This document shows positions 27,086-35,979 of a DNA stretch of 64,000 nt, piece after piece. Position 1 is the first letter of the stretch, and each line of letters starts with the position of its first letter. The notes beneath the pieces are model-generated. The model saw nothing but the letters and a program-made list of their open reading frames with translations, did no database searches and was not told the DNA's origin. The DNA comes from Paraburkholderia sp. PGU19 (lineage in GTDB: Bacteria; Pseudomonadota; Gammaproteobacteria; Burkholderiales; Burkholderiaceae), in the NCBI RefSeq assembly GCF_013426915.1, contig NZ_AP023181.1, forward strand, positions 496,001 through 560,000, in the 5' to 3' direction. The translations under genes were made by a program, and so were the position numbers.

Positions 27086-27847
27086 TTAGCTGATGCGAAG
27101 GGCAGCCAGCAGCCCTTCGACCGGTTGAAAACGAATATCGAGTTCGGCAAGCAACACGCTTTGCATGTCCTTGCGGAACACGTCTAGCCATGCGCCGGGC
27201 CGGGCCGCAGCGACTTGACTCTCGGCTGAAGTGGCCGTAGTAGCCACAGTGTCCAGAGCGTCCTGCTCGTCCTGCGCCGCCTGGCGCAGGCGCTCGAAAT
27301 GTCCGCTGAGCAGACCCGGCACCGCGCCGAACAGGCTGCGCTCGCGCGCGCCGAGCGACCGCTCCATGATCGCGTCGACCACCGCGAGCCGCGTCATGTC
27401 GGACGTCTGGGCCGCCACCATGCTGCGCAGCCGGCCGCGCAGACCGCCGATGCGCGTTTCCATCGTCTGCTGCAACGCCAGATAGCACTGGCGAAAGTCC
27501 GCGTAATTGGCTTCCGCTTCTGGCTGCTGCGCATTCTGCGCGTGCGCGGCGCTGCGCCGCCGGCGCGGCGCGAGCATGCTGTCGCCGGCAATCGCGTCAG
27601 CCAGCGACGCGCGCACGCGCGCGCACTCGTGCTCGACGCTGCCAGCGCCCCGTGCGCCGGACGCGACGGCGGGCGGCGCACTGTTGAGCGCCGTCGACAA
27701 CGCAATCGCGTCCGTCCAGCCGAGCCACTGGCTCAACTGGTCCGACAGCGACTGGCTGGAGGCGGGAACGTCGGCGGCAGTCAGGCGCGCGAGCAGACGG
27801 ACGAGCGTCGGACCGCTGACCGCCGTACGCTGAGGGGCTTGAACCAT
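27086..27847 (-). CDS. DUF3348-family protein, first gene of motor operon
   Basis: A 253-aa protein beginning MVQAPQRTAVSGPTLVRLL, recalled as the DUF3348 family that accompanies DUF802 in Burkholderiales. It is mainly helical, with an alanine/arginine-rich low-complexity centre and a C-terminal helical part ending in DIRFQPVEGLLAALRIS. No membrane segment. ATG 27847 is chosen by family start; ATG 27862 is five codons upstream and in frame. Likely cytosolic partner of the motor; function unknown. Confidence 0.72.
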   Translation of the reverse strand: MVQAPQRTAVSGPTLVRLLARLTAADVPASSQSLSDQLSQWLGWTDAIALSTALNSAPPAVASGARGAGSVEHECARVRASLADAIAGDSMLAPRRRRSAAHAQNAQQPEAEANYADFRQCYLALQQTMETRIGGLRGRLRSMVAAQTSDMTRLAVVDAIMERSLGARERSLFGAVPGLLSGHFERLRQAAQDEQDALDTVATTATSAESQVAAARPGAWLDVFRKDMQSVLLAELDIRFQPVEGLLAALRIS

Positions 27848-27984
27848 ACCACCCGAAACCATGAAAAGGCAGCATTTTACGCGCTGCCGGAGGTGAGATT
27901 GGTGGACGGGATGTAGAAGGAGCGTTGCGGGCCTCCCGCAGATGCCGCAAACCCCGGCAGACATTGGCAGAGACGGATTTGCAA

Positions 27985-28010
27985 CCGCCGTCGCGCGCTC
28001 GCGACGGCGG
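27985..28010. terminator. Strong GC hairpin between adh and motor operon
   Basis: CCGCCGTCGCG (27985-27995) pairs perfectly with CGCGACGGCGG (28000-28010) around loop CGCT. It lies downstream of the alcohol dehydrogenase gene (minus strand) and upstream of the DUF3348 gene, so it should isolate the two units. Confidence 0.6.
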
Positions 28011-28050
28011 CCTTTCAGCCCGCATGGCTTCGCCCGTTCAGGCGAAACGG

Positions 28051-29067
28051 CTAGTTCATCGTCAGGACGACGCGAAAGCGCGCGGCGCCGCTCATCATGC
28101 GGTCGTACGCTTCGGCGGCGCGTTCGATCGGATAGGTTTCGATCATCGGCTTGACGTCGGCGAGCGCGCTGAACGCGAGCGTGTCCTCGGAATCGGCCGA
28201 CGAACCCGACGGCCAGCCCTGCACCGCATTGCGCCCCATGATGAACTGCACGGGCGGCACTTCGATCGGCTTGTCCGCGACGCCGAGGATGATCAGCTTG
28301 CCGTTGAGCGCGAGGCCGCCGAGCGTGGCCGTCATCGCGTCGGCGTTGGTCACCGTCGCGAGAATGACCGACGCGCCGCCCAGCGCCTTGAGCGCATCGG
28401 CGGGATTCTGCGAGCGGCTGTCGATGTAGTGATGCGCGCCGAGTTGCTTCGCGAGCGGCGCCTTGTCCTCGCCGCGCGCGATCGCGACCGTGTTGAAGCC
28501 CATGCGCCGCGCGAACTGCACGCCAAGATGCCCCAGCCCGCCGATACCGAGAATCGCGACCACGTCGCCCGCGCGCGCGCCGCTGTTGCGCAACGCGTTG
28601 AACGTGGTGATGCCCGCGCAAAGCAGCGGCGCGGCGTCCACGTCGTTGAGTTCTGCGGGCATGCGCGCCAGCGCCTCGACGGGTGCGACCAGGTAATCGG
28701 CGTAGCCGCCGTCGTAGCTGATGCCAGGTATCTGCCCTTTTTCGCACACGACGAAATAGCCGCGCCGGCAATTCGCGCAATGGCCGCAATGGCCGCCGTG
28801 CCAGCCCACGCCCACGCGCTCGCCCGCTTTCCATCCTTCGACGCCCGCACCCACCGTATCGATCACGCCCGCGACTTCATGGCCCGGCACGCGCGGATAC
28901 TGCAGGCCCGGCCACTGGCCGTCCTTGGTCAGCGAATCGCTGTGGCAGATGCCGCACGCCTGCACCTTGATCAACACCTGGCCCGCGCCGGGCGACGGCA
29001 CGTCACGCTCCACGAGTTCCAGCGCGCCGCCCGGCCCGCTCACCTGTACCGCTCTCATCTTTCGCAT
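28051..29067 (-). CDS. Zinc-dependent alcohol dehydrogenase (AdhP-like)
   Basis: A 338-aa medium-chain dehydrogenase. Catalytic zinc ligands are in CGICHSD and GHE; the structural zinc loop has four cysteines (GHCGHCANCRRGYFVVC). The NAD-binding motif GIGGLGHLGVQ is near residue 175. It oxidises primary alcohols or reduces aldehydes with NAD(H). GGAG precedes ATG 29067. No operon partner; flanked by a terminator. Confidence 0.9.
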   Translation of the reverse strand: MRKMRAVQVSGPGGALELVERDVPSPGAGQVLIKVQACGICHSDSLTKDGQWPGLQYPRVPGHEVAGVIDTVGAGVEGWKAGERVGVGWHGGHCGHCANCRRGYFVVCEKGQIPGISYDGGYADYLVAPVEALARMPAELNDVDAAPLLCAGITTFNALRNSGARAGDVVAILGIGGLGHLGVQFARRMGFNTVAIARGEDKAPLAKQLGAHHYIDSRSQNPADALKALGGASVILATVTNADAMTATLGGLALNGKLIILGVADKPIEVPPVQFIMGRNAVQGWPSGSSADSEDTLAFSALADVKPMIETYPIERAAEAYDRMMSGAARFRVVLTMN

Positions 29068-29220
29068 CGAATTTGCTCCAGTCGAAGAACAGTCACGCCA
29101 GCGCGGCTTGCGACGTTCCGCATCGCAATGCAGCCGGCTGGTCCGAAATGCATACTAGGTGCTCAATGGAGTGTGCGCAATTGAAGGGACGCGTGCAGAC
29201 GGGCACACGCGATGCATCTG

Positions 29221-30339
29221 TCACGGCAATTTCACAGGCACTGGCCGCGTGAGCAGATCGACATAGAAATCGAAGAAGCGAGCGTTGTCGAAGCGCTTGA
29301 TGATCGTCATCTTCTGCAGCCCTGCCGGCGGCGAACTCGCGTACCCCGTCGCCTTGCCGTCGTTCGCACCGAAGCTCGTATCGACGTCGACCCAGCGTTC
29401 TTCCGTCTGCGTCGCGAAGCTGGGGTCCATCAGCCAGGCGATGGTCAGCGTGTCCCAGATGTCAGTCGTGTAGTTCGGATTGGTTTCGAAGCCATTCTTG
29501 CCGTCGAAACCATAGCCGTTCAGTTGCTTGAACAGTTGCGTGATGATGGTCTGTCTGGTCGGATCGTGCGTGATGCGGTCATAGACGGTTTTATCCATCT
29601 TCACAGTGTCGGTCACGTCGAGGGGAACCACAGTCTGTTTGATGGGCAGACGCAGTACTTCGCGTGCCGCTTCGGGATCGAACCACCAGTTGAATTCGGC
29701 CGTCGCCGTGGTGTTGCCCGGCACGTCGAACGCGCCGCCCATGTAGACGATCTGCTTGATCATCGGCACGATCTCGGGATGCTGTCTTGCCGCGAGCGCG
29801 ATGTTCGTCAGCGGACCGATCGCGAGTATCGTCACCTGGTTCGGGTTCGCTTTCACGCTATCGACGATGAAGTCCACCGCGCTTTTGCTCTGCACTTGCG
29901 TATGCGTCGCGAAGCCATCGGGCGGCGCGACGAGTTGAGCATCGGAAGTCGGCTCCGGCGTACTCCATGCGCCGAGATAGCCGTCGCCGCCGGGAAACTG
30001 CGCGAGTTCCTGCTGGATCTCCGGATACGGATGCGCCAGCGCGTAATTCGCGCCCGCATACACGCCGATGCGGTCTCCGACGCCGAGCCGTTCCATCGAC
30101 TTCAACGCGTCGGCGACACCTTGTTTGAGCCACTGGTTGCCCGACACGACTGTGATGCCGAGCACCTCGATCCTGCCTTGCGCCTGCAATTGCGCGGCCA
30201 TCACGCCAAGCTGGCCGTCGTCGCTCAGCGTGTTGTAGTCGCTATCGACGATCACCTTCGGCGCAGCACGCGCGACGCCATTTCCGCCGCAGCCCGACAG
30301 CATGACCGCGCATGACATCGTGACGAAAAGTCGCTTCAA
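29221..30339 (-). CDS. Nucleoside hydrolase lipoprotein
   Basis: A 372-aa nucleoside hydrolase (IU-type). The start is a TTG with AGGAG six bases upstream. A lipoprotein signal follows (VMLSGCGGN), so it is anchored in the envelope. The metal-binding aspartate cluster reads DSDYNTLSDDGQ instead of the usual DTDxGxDDA, with the aspartates kept. It should cleave ribonucleosides or related N-glycosides outside the cytoplasm, allowing base or ribose salvage. Confidence 0.85.
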   Translation of the reverse strand: MKRLFVTMSCAVMLSGCGGNGVARAAPKVIVDSDYNTLSDDGQLGVMAAQLQAQGRIEVLGITVVSGNQWLKQGVADALKSMERLGVGDRIGVYAGANYALAHPYPEIQQELAQFPGGDGYLGAWSTPEPTSDAQLVAPPDGFATHTQVQSKSAVDFIVDSVKANPNQVTILAIGPLTNIALAARQHPEIVPMIKQIVYMGGAFDVPGNTTATAEFNWWFDPEAAREVLRLPIKQTVVPLDVTDTVKMDKTVYDRITHDPTRQTIITQLFKQLNGYGFDGKNGFETNPNYTTDIWDTLTIAWLMDPSFATQTEERWVDVDTSFGANDGKATGYASSPPAGLQKMTIIKRFDNARFFDFYVDLLTRPVPVKLP

Positions 30340-30640
30340 TGACGTCTCCTTGTTGTAGTTCGCGTTCGTGCTGCGCGATCAAAGCCGCGTCGGCAGAAGG
30401 TCATCATAGTGGCAAAGCCGACGCGAGCATATCCGCGAGCACGCCAAAACCCGCCTGGGCCGTGCGCTCCCGCCGATGCTCATGCGTGTTGCATGCACAC
30501 ACTGAACGTTGCGCCCACAAGCAACATGCGACGCGTCACGTTCTGCTCAACAAAGCCAGATCGTCAGGTACAGTCAACATGTTCACGGAGACATTGCGTT
30601 GCAACCATCTGCCCTCCCCACGCACGCCGAAGCCCAACCG
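30340..30640. other. Intergenic region, divergent
   Basis: This 301-base gap separates the nucleoside hydrolase (minus) from the lipid-kinase operon (plus) and must hold both promoters. I see no gene, no clear promoter boxes and no strong inverted repeat. Confidence 0.4.
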
Positions 30641-31578
30641 ATGGACGCGCGCGCGCCGTTCGTAATCGTGATGAACGCCGGCTCCGGACGCAAGCAGGGC
30701 GAGACCACGGCCGCGTTGCTCGCGAACGCGTTCGGCAAAGCGAACCGCGAGTACGAACTGATGCTCGTCCAAGACCCATCGCAACTCGGCGCGACGGCGC
30801 AACGCGCGGTCGAACTCGCGCAGGCACGTGGCGGCGCGGTTGTCGGCGCGGGCGGCGACGGCACGCTGTGTGCCGTCGCGCAAGCGGTGATCGGCAGTGG
30901 CTGCGCGTTCGGCGTGCTGCCGTGCGGCACGTTCAACTATTTCAGCCGCGACCACGGCATTCCCGCCGATCCCGCACAAGCCATCGATCTGCTGCTGACG
31001 GCACGCGCGCATCCCGTGCAGGTCGGCTACGTGAACGACCGCATGTTCCTCGTCAACGCGAGCCTCGGGCTGTACCCGAAGATGCTGGAGCATCGCGAAA
31101 TCTACAAGCGGCAATTCGGGCGCAGCCGGCTGGTCCCGCTGTGGTCGGCGATTGCGATGCTGTTGCGGCGGCATCGGCATCTGCGTCTGCATGTCGATCA
31201 CAAAGGTACGATGCAGGAGATTCGCACGTCGACGCTGTTCGTCGCCAACAACCGGCTTCAACTCGAACAGGTCGGCGCGTCGGAAGCGCCGTTGCTGACG
31301 CAAGGTTTGCTGGTTGCATTGGCGCCGCGCGCGATCGGCCGCCTTGCGCAGATCGTGCTGTCGCTGCACGGCGCGGGATGAGCGACGCGGACAACGTGAT
31401 CGCCTTCGCGTTTCGCCGCTTTACCGTCACGCATCCGTCGAAGCGGCGCCGGCGTGTCAAAATCGCAATGGATGGCGAGGTCACCTATATGCAGATGCCG
31501 CTCGAATTCCGCGTCGGCGACACGCCCCTTTATCTGCTGAAACCCGAGGCCGATGTCGCTGCCCTGAACCGCTCATGA
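30641..31578 (+). pseudogene. YegS/DAGK-like lipid kinase with a one-base frameshift near its 3' end
   Basis: ATG 30641 starts a DAGK-catalytic-domain protein with VIVMNAGSGRKQG, the glycine-rich GAGGDGTLCAVA and GVLPCGTFNYFSRD. The frame stops at 31381 after LSLHGAG. From 31378 another frame supplies the missing C-terminal beta-sandwich (RRRRVKIAMDGEVTYMQMP, LYLLKPE) up to 31578. One base missing in the GGG at 31375-31377 explains this. The joined product would be about 312 residues and phosphorylate a lipid or sphingoid-type substrate. The next gene overlaps its stop by four bases (ATGA), so the full-length frame is the evolved one. Confidence 0.78.
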
Positions 31579-32429
31579 CGCTGTTGCTCCAGATCTCCGA
31601 TCCGCATTTCGGCACCGAACGGCCCGACGTCGTCGAAGCCTTGCTGCAACTCGCCGCGCGCGAGCAGGCGGACCTCGCCGTGCTGTCCGGCGATATCACG
31701 CAGCGCGCGCGGCGCAGCCAGTTCGCGGCGGCGCGTGCGTTCGTCGACCGGCTGGGCGCAACGCCGACGCTCGTGATTCCCGGCAATCACGACATTCCCC
31801 TCTTCAACCTGCTCGCGCGCGTGCTGCATCCGTATGCGAATCACCGGCGCGTATTTGGCGCCGATCTCGAACCCGTGTTCGAGTCGCGCGAACTGCTGGT
31901 GATCGGGCTGAATACGACCCGCCGCGCGCGGCATACGGATGGCGAAGTCTCCATGGAACAGATCGAGCGTGCCGCACGGCGACTCGAACGCGCGACACCG
32001 CTGCAACTGCGCGTGGTGGTCACGCATCATCCCGTGGCATCCGTCGCGGCAGAGGACACGCGCAATCTGCTGCACGGCCGCGAACCCGCGATCCGCCGAT
32101 GGTCCCAGGCGGGTGTCGATCTGATCGTCGGCGGACATATCCATTTGCCTTATGTGCTGCCGCTCGCGAGCCGCCTGGACATTGCGCGGCCTGTGTGGGC
32201 CGTGCAGGCAGGCACGGCGGTATCGACGCGCATCCGCGGACAGATGTCGAATTCGGTCAATCTGATTCGCTACGACGCGGGCGATCCGAATGGGCGCAAG
32301 GCCGTCGTCGCGCGCTATGACTACGACGAAAACGGCGCATTCGTGCCAGTGCTGGAATATGCACTCGATCTCGCCAGCACGGATGAAGCGCGTTCGCCTG
32401 TTTCTGTGCGCGCGGCCGGTTCGTCATGA
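31575..32429 (+). CDS. Calcineurin-like metallophosphoesterase
   Basis: A 284-aa phosphoesterase with the complete metal-binding set: ISDPHFG, LSGDITQ, IPGNHDIP, VVVTHHP and GGHIHLP. Cytosolic, no signal peptide. Likely hydrolyses phosphodiesters such as cyclic nucleotides or phospholipid headgroups. It overlaps the lipid kinase and the PAP2 gene by four bases on each side, so all three are translationally coupled; a role in phospholipid turnover is inferred from that. Confidence 0.88.
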   Translation: MTLLLQISDPHFGTERPDVVEALLQLAAREQADLAVLSGDITQRARRSQFAAARAFVDRLGATPTLVIPGNHDIPLFNLLARVLHPYANHRRVFGADLEPVFESRELLVIGLNTTRRARHTDGEVSMEQIERAARRLERATPLQLRVVVTHHPVASVAAEDTRNLLHGREPAIRRWSQAGVDLIVGGHIHLPYVLPLASRLDIARPVWAVQAGTAVSTRIRGQMSNSVNLIRYDAGDPNGRKAVVARYDYDENGAFVPVLEYALDLASTDEARSPVSVRAAGSS

Positions 32430-33181
32430 TCGAGCTTGCGAGCATCGCGGGCCGGCATGCGCTCGTACTGATGGCGGCGACCCTGCTCGTCGCGGAGTGC
32501 ATCGCGTATGGGGCTTTTCGTGTGGGCCATGCGCGCACGCTGACATTCAATGCGGGGATCGGCGTTGGCGTGGTTGTGATCGTCGCTGCCGCCGCGTGCT
32601 TCACGGCGCTCACGCACGCGCTGTTGACCGATCCCGCGTTGACCCGCTTCGACCTCGCGTTCGCGCGCAATCTCGGCGCTACGGTGCCGCGCGAAGTGAA
32701 ACATGCCTTTGCTATTGCGACACATCTCGGCGATCCCAAGGTGCTGGCGATCTGTTGCACAGCGGGCGCCATTGCATTGCTGTCGACGCGGCACCTTCTA
32801 CTCGCCTGCACACTCGCCGCGGCTTCGGGCGGCAACGGCCTGTTGAACATGACGCTGAAGCAACTGATCCGCCGCGCAAGGCCCGACTACGACACCGCGT
32901 TGGCGTCCGTGCATAGCTGGAGTTTCCCGAGCGGCCACACGTCCGGCTCGCTTGCGACTTATGGCGCGATCGCGTATGTACTCATGCGCACGCTGCCCGC
33001 GCGCTGGCGGCTGCCCGTGGTACTCGGCGCGGTGGCTGTCGTCGGAATGATTGCGTGGAGCCGGTTGATCATCGGCGTGCATTTCGCCAGCGATGTGCTG
33101 GCGGGCGCGATGTCGTCAACAGCATGGCTCACGGCATGTGTGATCGTGGCGGAGTGGCTGCGCAGACGCGCTATCGGTTGA
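32426..33181 (+). CDS. PAP2-family membrane phosphatase
   Basis: A 251-aa integral membrane phosphatase with the three PAP2 motifs: KQLIRRARPD, SFPSGHT and SRLIIGVHFASD. About six spans. It should dephosphorylate a lipid phosphate such as phosphatidate or undecaprenyl pyrophosphate, the reverse of the lipid kinase two genes upstream. Its 3' end overlaps the convergent EamA gene by 11 bases. Confidence 0.9.
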   Translation: MIELASIAGRHALVLMAATLLVAECIAYGAFRVGHARTLTFNAGIGVGVVVIVAAAACFTALTHALLTDPALTRFDLAFARNLGATVPREVKHAFAIATHLGDPKVLAICCTAGAIALLSTRHLLLACTLAAASGGNGLLNMTLKQLIRRARPDYDTALASVHSWSFPSGHTSGSLATYGAIAYVLMRTLPARWRLPVVLGAVAVVGMIAWSRLIIGVHFASDVLAGAMSSTAWLTACVIVAEWLRRRAIG

Positions 33182-34142
33182 GACGTCTGTCAACAGCGTG
33201 CTTCACGTTCACGCCATCGCGACTTTGCCGTGTGAAGACGAACTTCAACCACTCGCGCCCATTGACGACCAGCATGCCCACCAGCACGAGCGCCGCGCCC
33301 GCGAGAAAGGTCGGATCGAGCCGTTCATGCAGCAGCAGCGCGCCGAGCGCTACGCCGAACATCGGCGCCATGAACGACAGCACGCCGAGCCGCGACGCAA
33401 GATAGATTCTCAGCAGATAGAACCACGCAACGTAGCTAAAGAAACAGACGACGAAGGCCTGAAACCCGAGGCTCGCCCACACCAGCGTGTTGCCATGAAA
33501 CGCGGACTGGCCGGACAGCAAGGCAAACGGCAGCAACACGACGAAGGCCCACACCAGTTGATAGAACAGCGTCTGCGTGGCGGGCGCTTCGCTCAGGCGC
33601 GACGCGCGCACGGCGACGGTAGTCAGGCCCCACACTGCGCCTGCGCAAATGCCCAGCAGATCGCCTAGCATCCAGTTCGGCGCCGACGGCCCCGCGCCGC
33701 CTCCCGCGCCCGGCCCGACAAAGGTAATCACGATCCCGACAAAGGCGATCGCGATGCCCGTCCACTGCATGCGCGTCAGGCGTTCGGAGGGCAGCGCGAT
33801 CTGCAGACCGACTGCCGCAAACATCGGCGCGGTGTAAAGGAACACGGCCATGTGAGACGCCGTGGTCAGGCGCAAGCCTTCAGCAACGAACAGAAACTCG
33901 GCGGCAAACAGCACGCCGACCAGCGATCCCGGCCCGAGCGCAACGCCCTTGAGCCATGTGTCGCGCACGATCAGCCGGCCGAACACCCAGACCAGCACGG
34001 CGGCAACCCCGGAGCGCAGCGATACCTGAAGCAGTGGTGAGACATCGGCAGCGATCGCCTTCATTGCCGCCTGTTGCAGTCCCCATATCAGGCACAGCAT
34101 CACCATGCTTGAAACGGCGAGGCCGTCCAGAGTCTTTCTCAT
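33171..34142 (-). CDS. EamA/DMT-family transporter
   Basis: A 323-aa drug/metabolite transporter with ten predicted spans in two EamA halves (about 10-140 and 160-295). Short loops, typical start VMLCLIWGLQQAAMKA. Exporters of this family handle amino acids or metabolites; the substrate cannot be told. No clear ribosome site before ATG 34142. Confidence 0.87.
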   Translation of the reverse strand: MRKTLDGLAVSSMVMLCLIWGLQQAAMKAIAADVSPLLQVSLRSGVAAVLVWVFGRLIVRDTWLKGVALGPGSLVGVLFAAEFLFVAEGLRLTTASHMAVFLYTAPMFAAVGLQIALPSERLTRMQWTGIAIAFVGIVITFVGPGAGGGAGPSAPNWMLGDLLGICAGAVWGLTTVAVRASRLSEAPATQTLFYQLVWAFVVLLPFALLSGQSAFHGNTLVWASLGFQAFVVCFFSYVAWFYLLRIYLASRLGVLSFMAPMFGVALGALLLHERLDPTFLAGAALVLVGMLVVNGREWLKFVFTRQSRDGVNVKHAVDRRLNR

Positions 34143-34371
34143 TGATAGTTGTCAGCAGGTCTTGCGCGAAAGCGCCTTGGGCGTGGTTCGCGTGAATCGG
34201 ACAGCGCGGCGGGGCCGGCTCGACGATGTTCCGTGTGAGACGGCTGGATGCCGTCACGACGCATCTATGGAGCCGGCTATTGGATCATTCCCCGCGCGCA
34301 AGGCATTCGATTGTCAACCATTTGCACTGCGTTGTCGAATCGCTGCCGGCGCGCGAAAGGCCTGCCAGGTG

Positions 34372-34881
34372 CTACGGAAAGATCGGCGAGGCGGGCTCCG
34401 CACCTTCGAGATCGGCTCGCGGGACATGCTGCTTGATCAATTGCTCGATCTCATGTTCACGCGATGCGGGCACGTCGGCCATGATTAGCAACTGGCCATC
34501 GCGTATCGCATCGCGAAAACGTTCTAGCTGCGTATTCGGCTCGTTGACGCCGATCATCGTGGCTGTCCACGCGCCGAAACCGGCGCCCGCTACTGTCAGC
34601 ATGACGACCGCGCCGCCCGCGATAGCCAGTTCGGCGGGCGGATAGACAAGCGCCACGAGGCCAAGCAGCGCGCCCGTCACGCCGCCGAGCGCGACACCGC
34701 GTTCCAGCGAATGCACGACGTCGCTGCTTTGCAGCAAAGAGGCTTGTGGCAATTCTTCGAGGGTGACGCTGTGATTCGCGAGCACATGGATGTGCCGCCA
34801 GGTGATTCTCGCGCGCAGCAGGTCGTCGACGATCGCTTTCGCTGTCAGCGTGTCGGGGGCAATGAAATAAAGGCGTCTCAT
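34372..34881 (-). CDS. DUF1269-like membrane protein
   Basis: A 169-aa protein with an alpha/beta N-terminal part (RRLYFIAPDTLTAKAIVDDL), a glycine/alanine-rich membrane hairpin at about 64-112 and a C-terminal LLIMADVPASREHEIEQ strand-helix. This resembles DUF1269/general-stress membrane proteins. GGAG lies 8 bases before ATG 34881. Role unknown. Confidence 0.65.
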   Translation of the reverse strand: MRRLYFIAPDTLTAKAIVDDLLRARITWRHIHVLANHSVTLEELPQASLLQSSDVVHSLERGVALGGVTGALLGLVALVYPPAELAIAGGAVVMLTVAGAGFGAWTATMIGVNEPNTQLERFRDAIRDGQLLIMADVPASREHEIEQLIKQHVPRADLEGAEPASPIFP

Positions 34882-35008
34882 ATCGGCTCTCCGTCAATTC
34901 GCGGCATCCACAACGGGATGCAACGGGGCGATGCCTCTAATCGTACGCCTGAATGGGCTGTTCAGCGGGCCGCAATCACATGCCATTCAGCATGCTGCAA
35001 TGCGGCAC

Positions 35009-35260
35009 CTAGCCATGTCCCGTCACGAACTTCTTCGTTGCGTGATAACCGTGCTTTGTCGCGTCGGCAACGGCATGGCCTGCCGCTTTCGCGCCGTGTC
35101 CGACGGCATGCACTCCGTCGCGAACGGCGTGCCCGGTCTCCCGGCCAGCCGTCTTGGCGTCGGTCTTGAACTGGTGAGCGCCGCTCGCGAGGCTCGCGTG
35201 CGCCAGCGGGCTGACCACGGCAAGCATGGCCACGATGATTGAAATTCTGGGCGTTTTCAT
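35009..35260 (-). CDS. Small exported Ala/His/Gly-rich protein
   Basis: An 83-aa protein with a signal peptide (cut after about HAS, residue 23). The mature part is an amphipathic helix with recurring GHAV/GHGA blocks and many histidines and lysines. I recognise it only as a type common in Burkholderiales; function unknown. AGGGA precedes the ATG. The upstream 35261-35488 gap shows no gene. Confidence 0.6.
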   Translation of the reverse strand: MKTPRISIIVAMLAVVSPLAHASLASGAHQFKTDAKTAGRETGHAVRDGVHAVGHGAKAAGHAVADATKHGYHATKKFVTGHG

Positions 35261-35488
35261 GTCCCTGATTTTCCCACATTGGCTGGGTGCGTACCCGAGC
35301 CAGCCCAGTAAGCATCGTGTGGAATGTGTATCGCGATGTTTCCGCCTCCGTTTTCGATCAATCAGACAATCGCCTTACATCGCGCCCGCTTTCCCTCGTG
35401 CGCGCTTGCGTCTAGGCTAGAACAAGCTCGACACGCATCTGACACGCATCTCCCACCAGCGTTCTGCCGCAACGGAGCGAGGCCCGCC

Positions 35489-35974
35489 ATGCAATTGTCC
35501 GCCGTCACCGTCGTCAAGCCCGAAACGACCAACTTCATTCTCGGGCAATCCCATTTCATCAAAACCGTCGAGGATATCCACGAAACGCTCGTCGGCGCGG
35601 TGCCCGGCATCAAGTTCGGACTCGCATTCTGCGAAGCGTCCGGCAAGCGGCTCGTGCGGCGCTCCGGCACCGACGATGCGCTCGTCGAGATGGCCAGCCA
35701 GAACGCGCTGAACGTCGCGGCGGGCCACAGCTTCTTCGTGTTTCTCGGCGACGGCTTTTTCCCCGTCAACGTGCTCAATGCATTGAAGGGCGTCCCCGAG
35801 GTGTGCCGCATCTTCTGCGCAACGGCGAATCCCGTCGAGGTGCTGGTGGCGGAAACGGATCAGGGCCGGGGCATCGTCGGCGTGATAGACGGGTTTGCGC
35901 CGCTCGGCGTCGAAGGCGCGGAAGACGTGAAATGGCGCAAGGATCTGCTGCGCACGATCGGCTATAAACTTTGA
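35489..35974 (+). CDS. Adenosine-specific kinase (DUF355 family)
   Basis: A 161-aa protein of the adenosine-specific kinase family (PF04008): conserved GIKFGLAFCEASG, HSFFVFLGDGFFPVNVLNA and a C-terminal GVEGAEDVKWRK block. The name comes from an archaeal/Thermotoga structure; activity here is by homology. GGAG/GAGG precedes ATG 35489. It nearly abuts the Ap4A phosphorylase gene (5 bases), suggesting joint adenine nucleotide metabolism. Confidence 0.85.
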   Translation: MQLSAVTVVKPETTNFILGQSHFIKTVEDIHETLVGAVPGIKFGLAFCEASGKRLVRRSGTDDALVEMASQNALNVAAGHSFFVFLGDGFFPVNVLNALKGVPEVCRIFCATANPVEVLVAETDQGRGIVGVIDGFAPLGVEGAEDVKWRKDLLRTIGYKL

Positions 35975-35979
35975 CCCGA

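Noticed and set aside
23355..27847. Complete Zorya defence system
   Set aside because: Only ZorA/ZorB-like genes are present; the Zorya-defining ZorC/ZorD or ZorE nuclease/helicase genes are absent from the neighbourhood.
31378..31578. Separate 66-codon gene starting with an ATGA overlap after the lipid kinase
   Set aside because: Its product is the expected C-terminal beta-sandwich of the kinase itself, so a frameshift explains it better.
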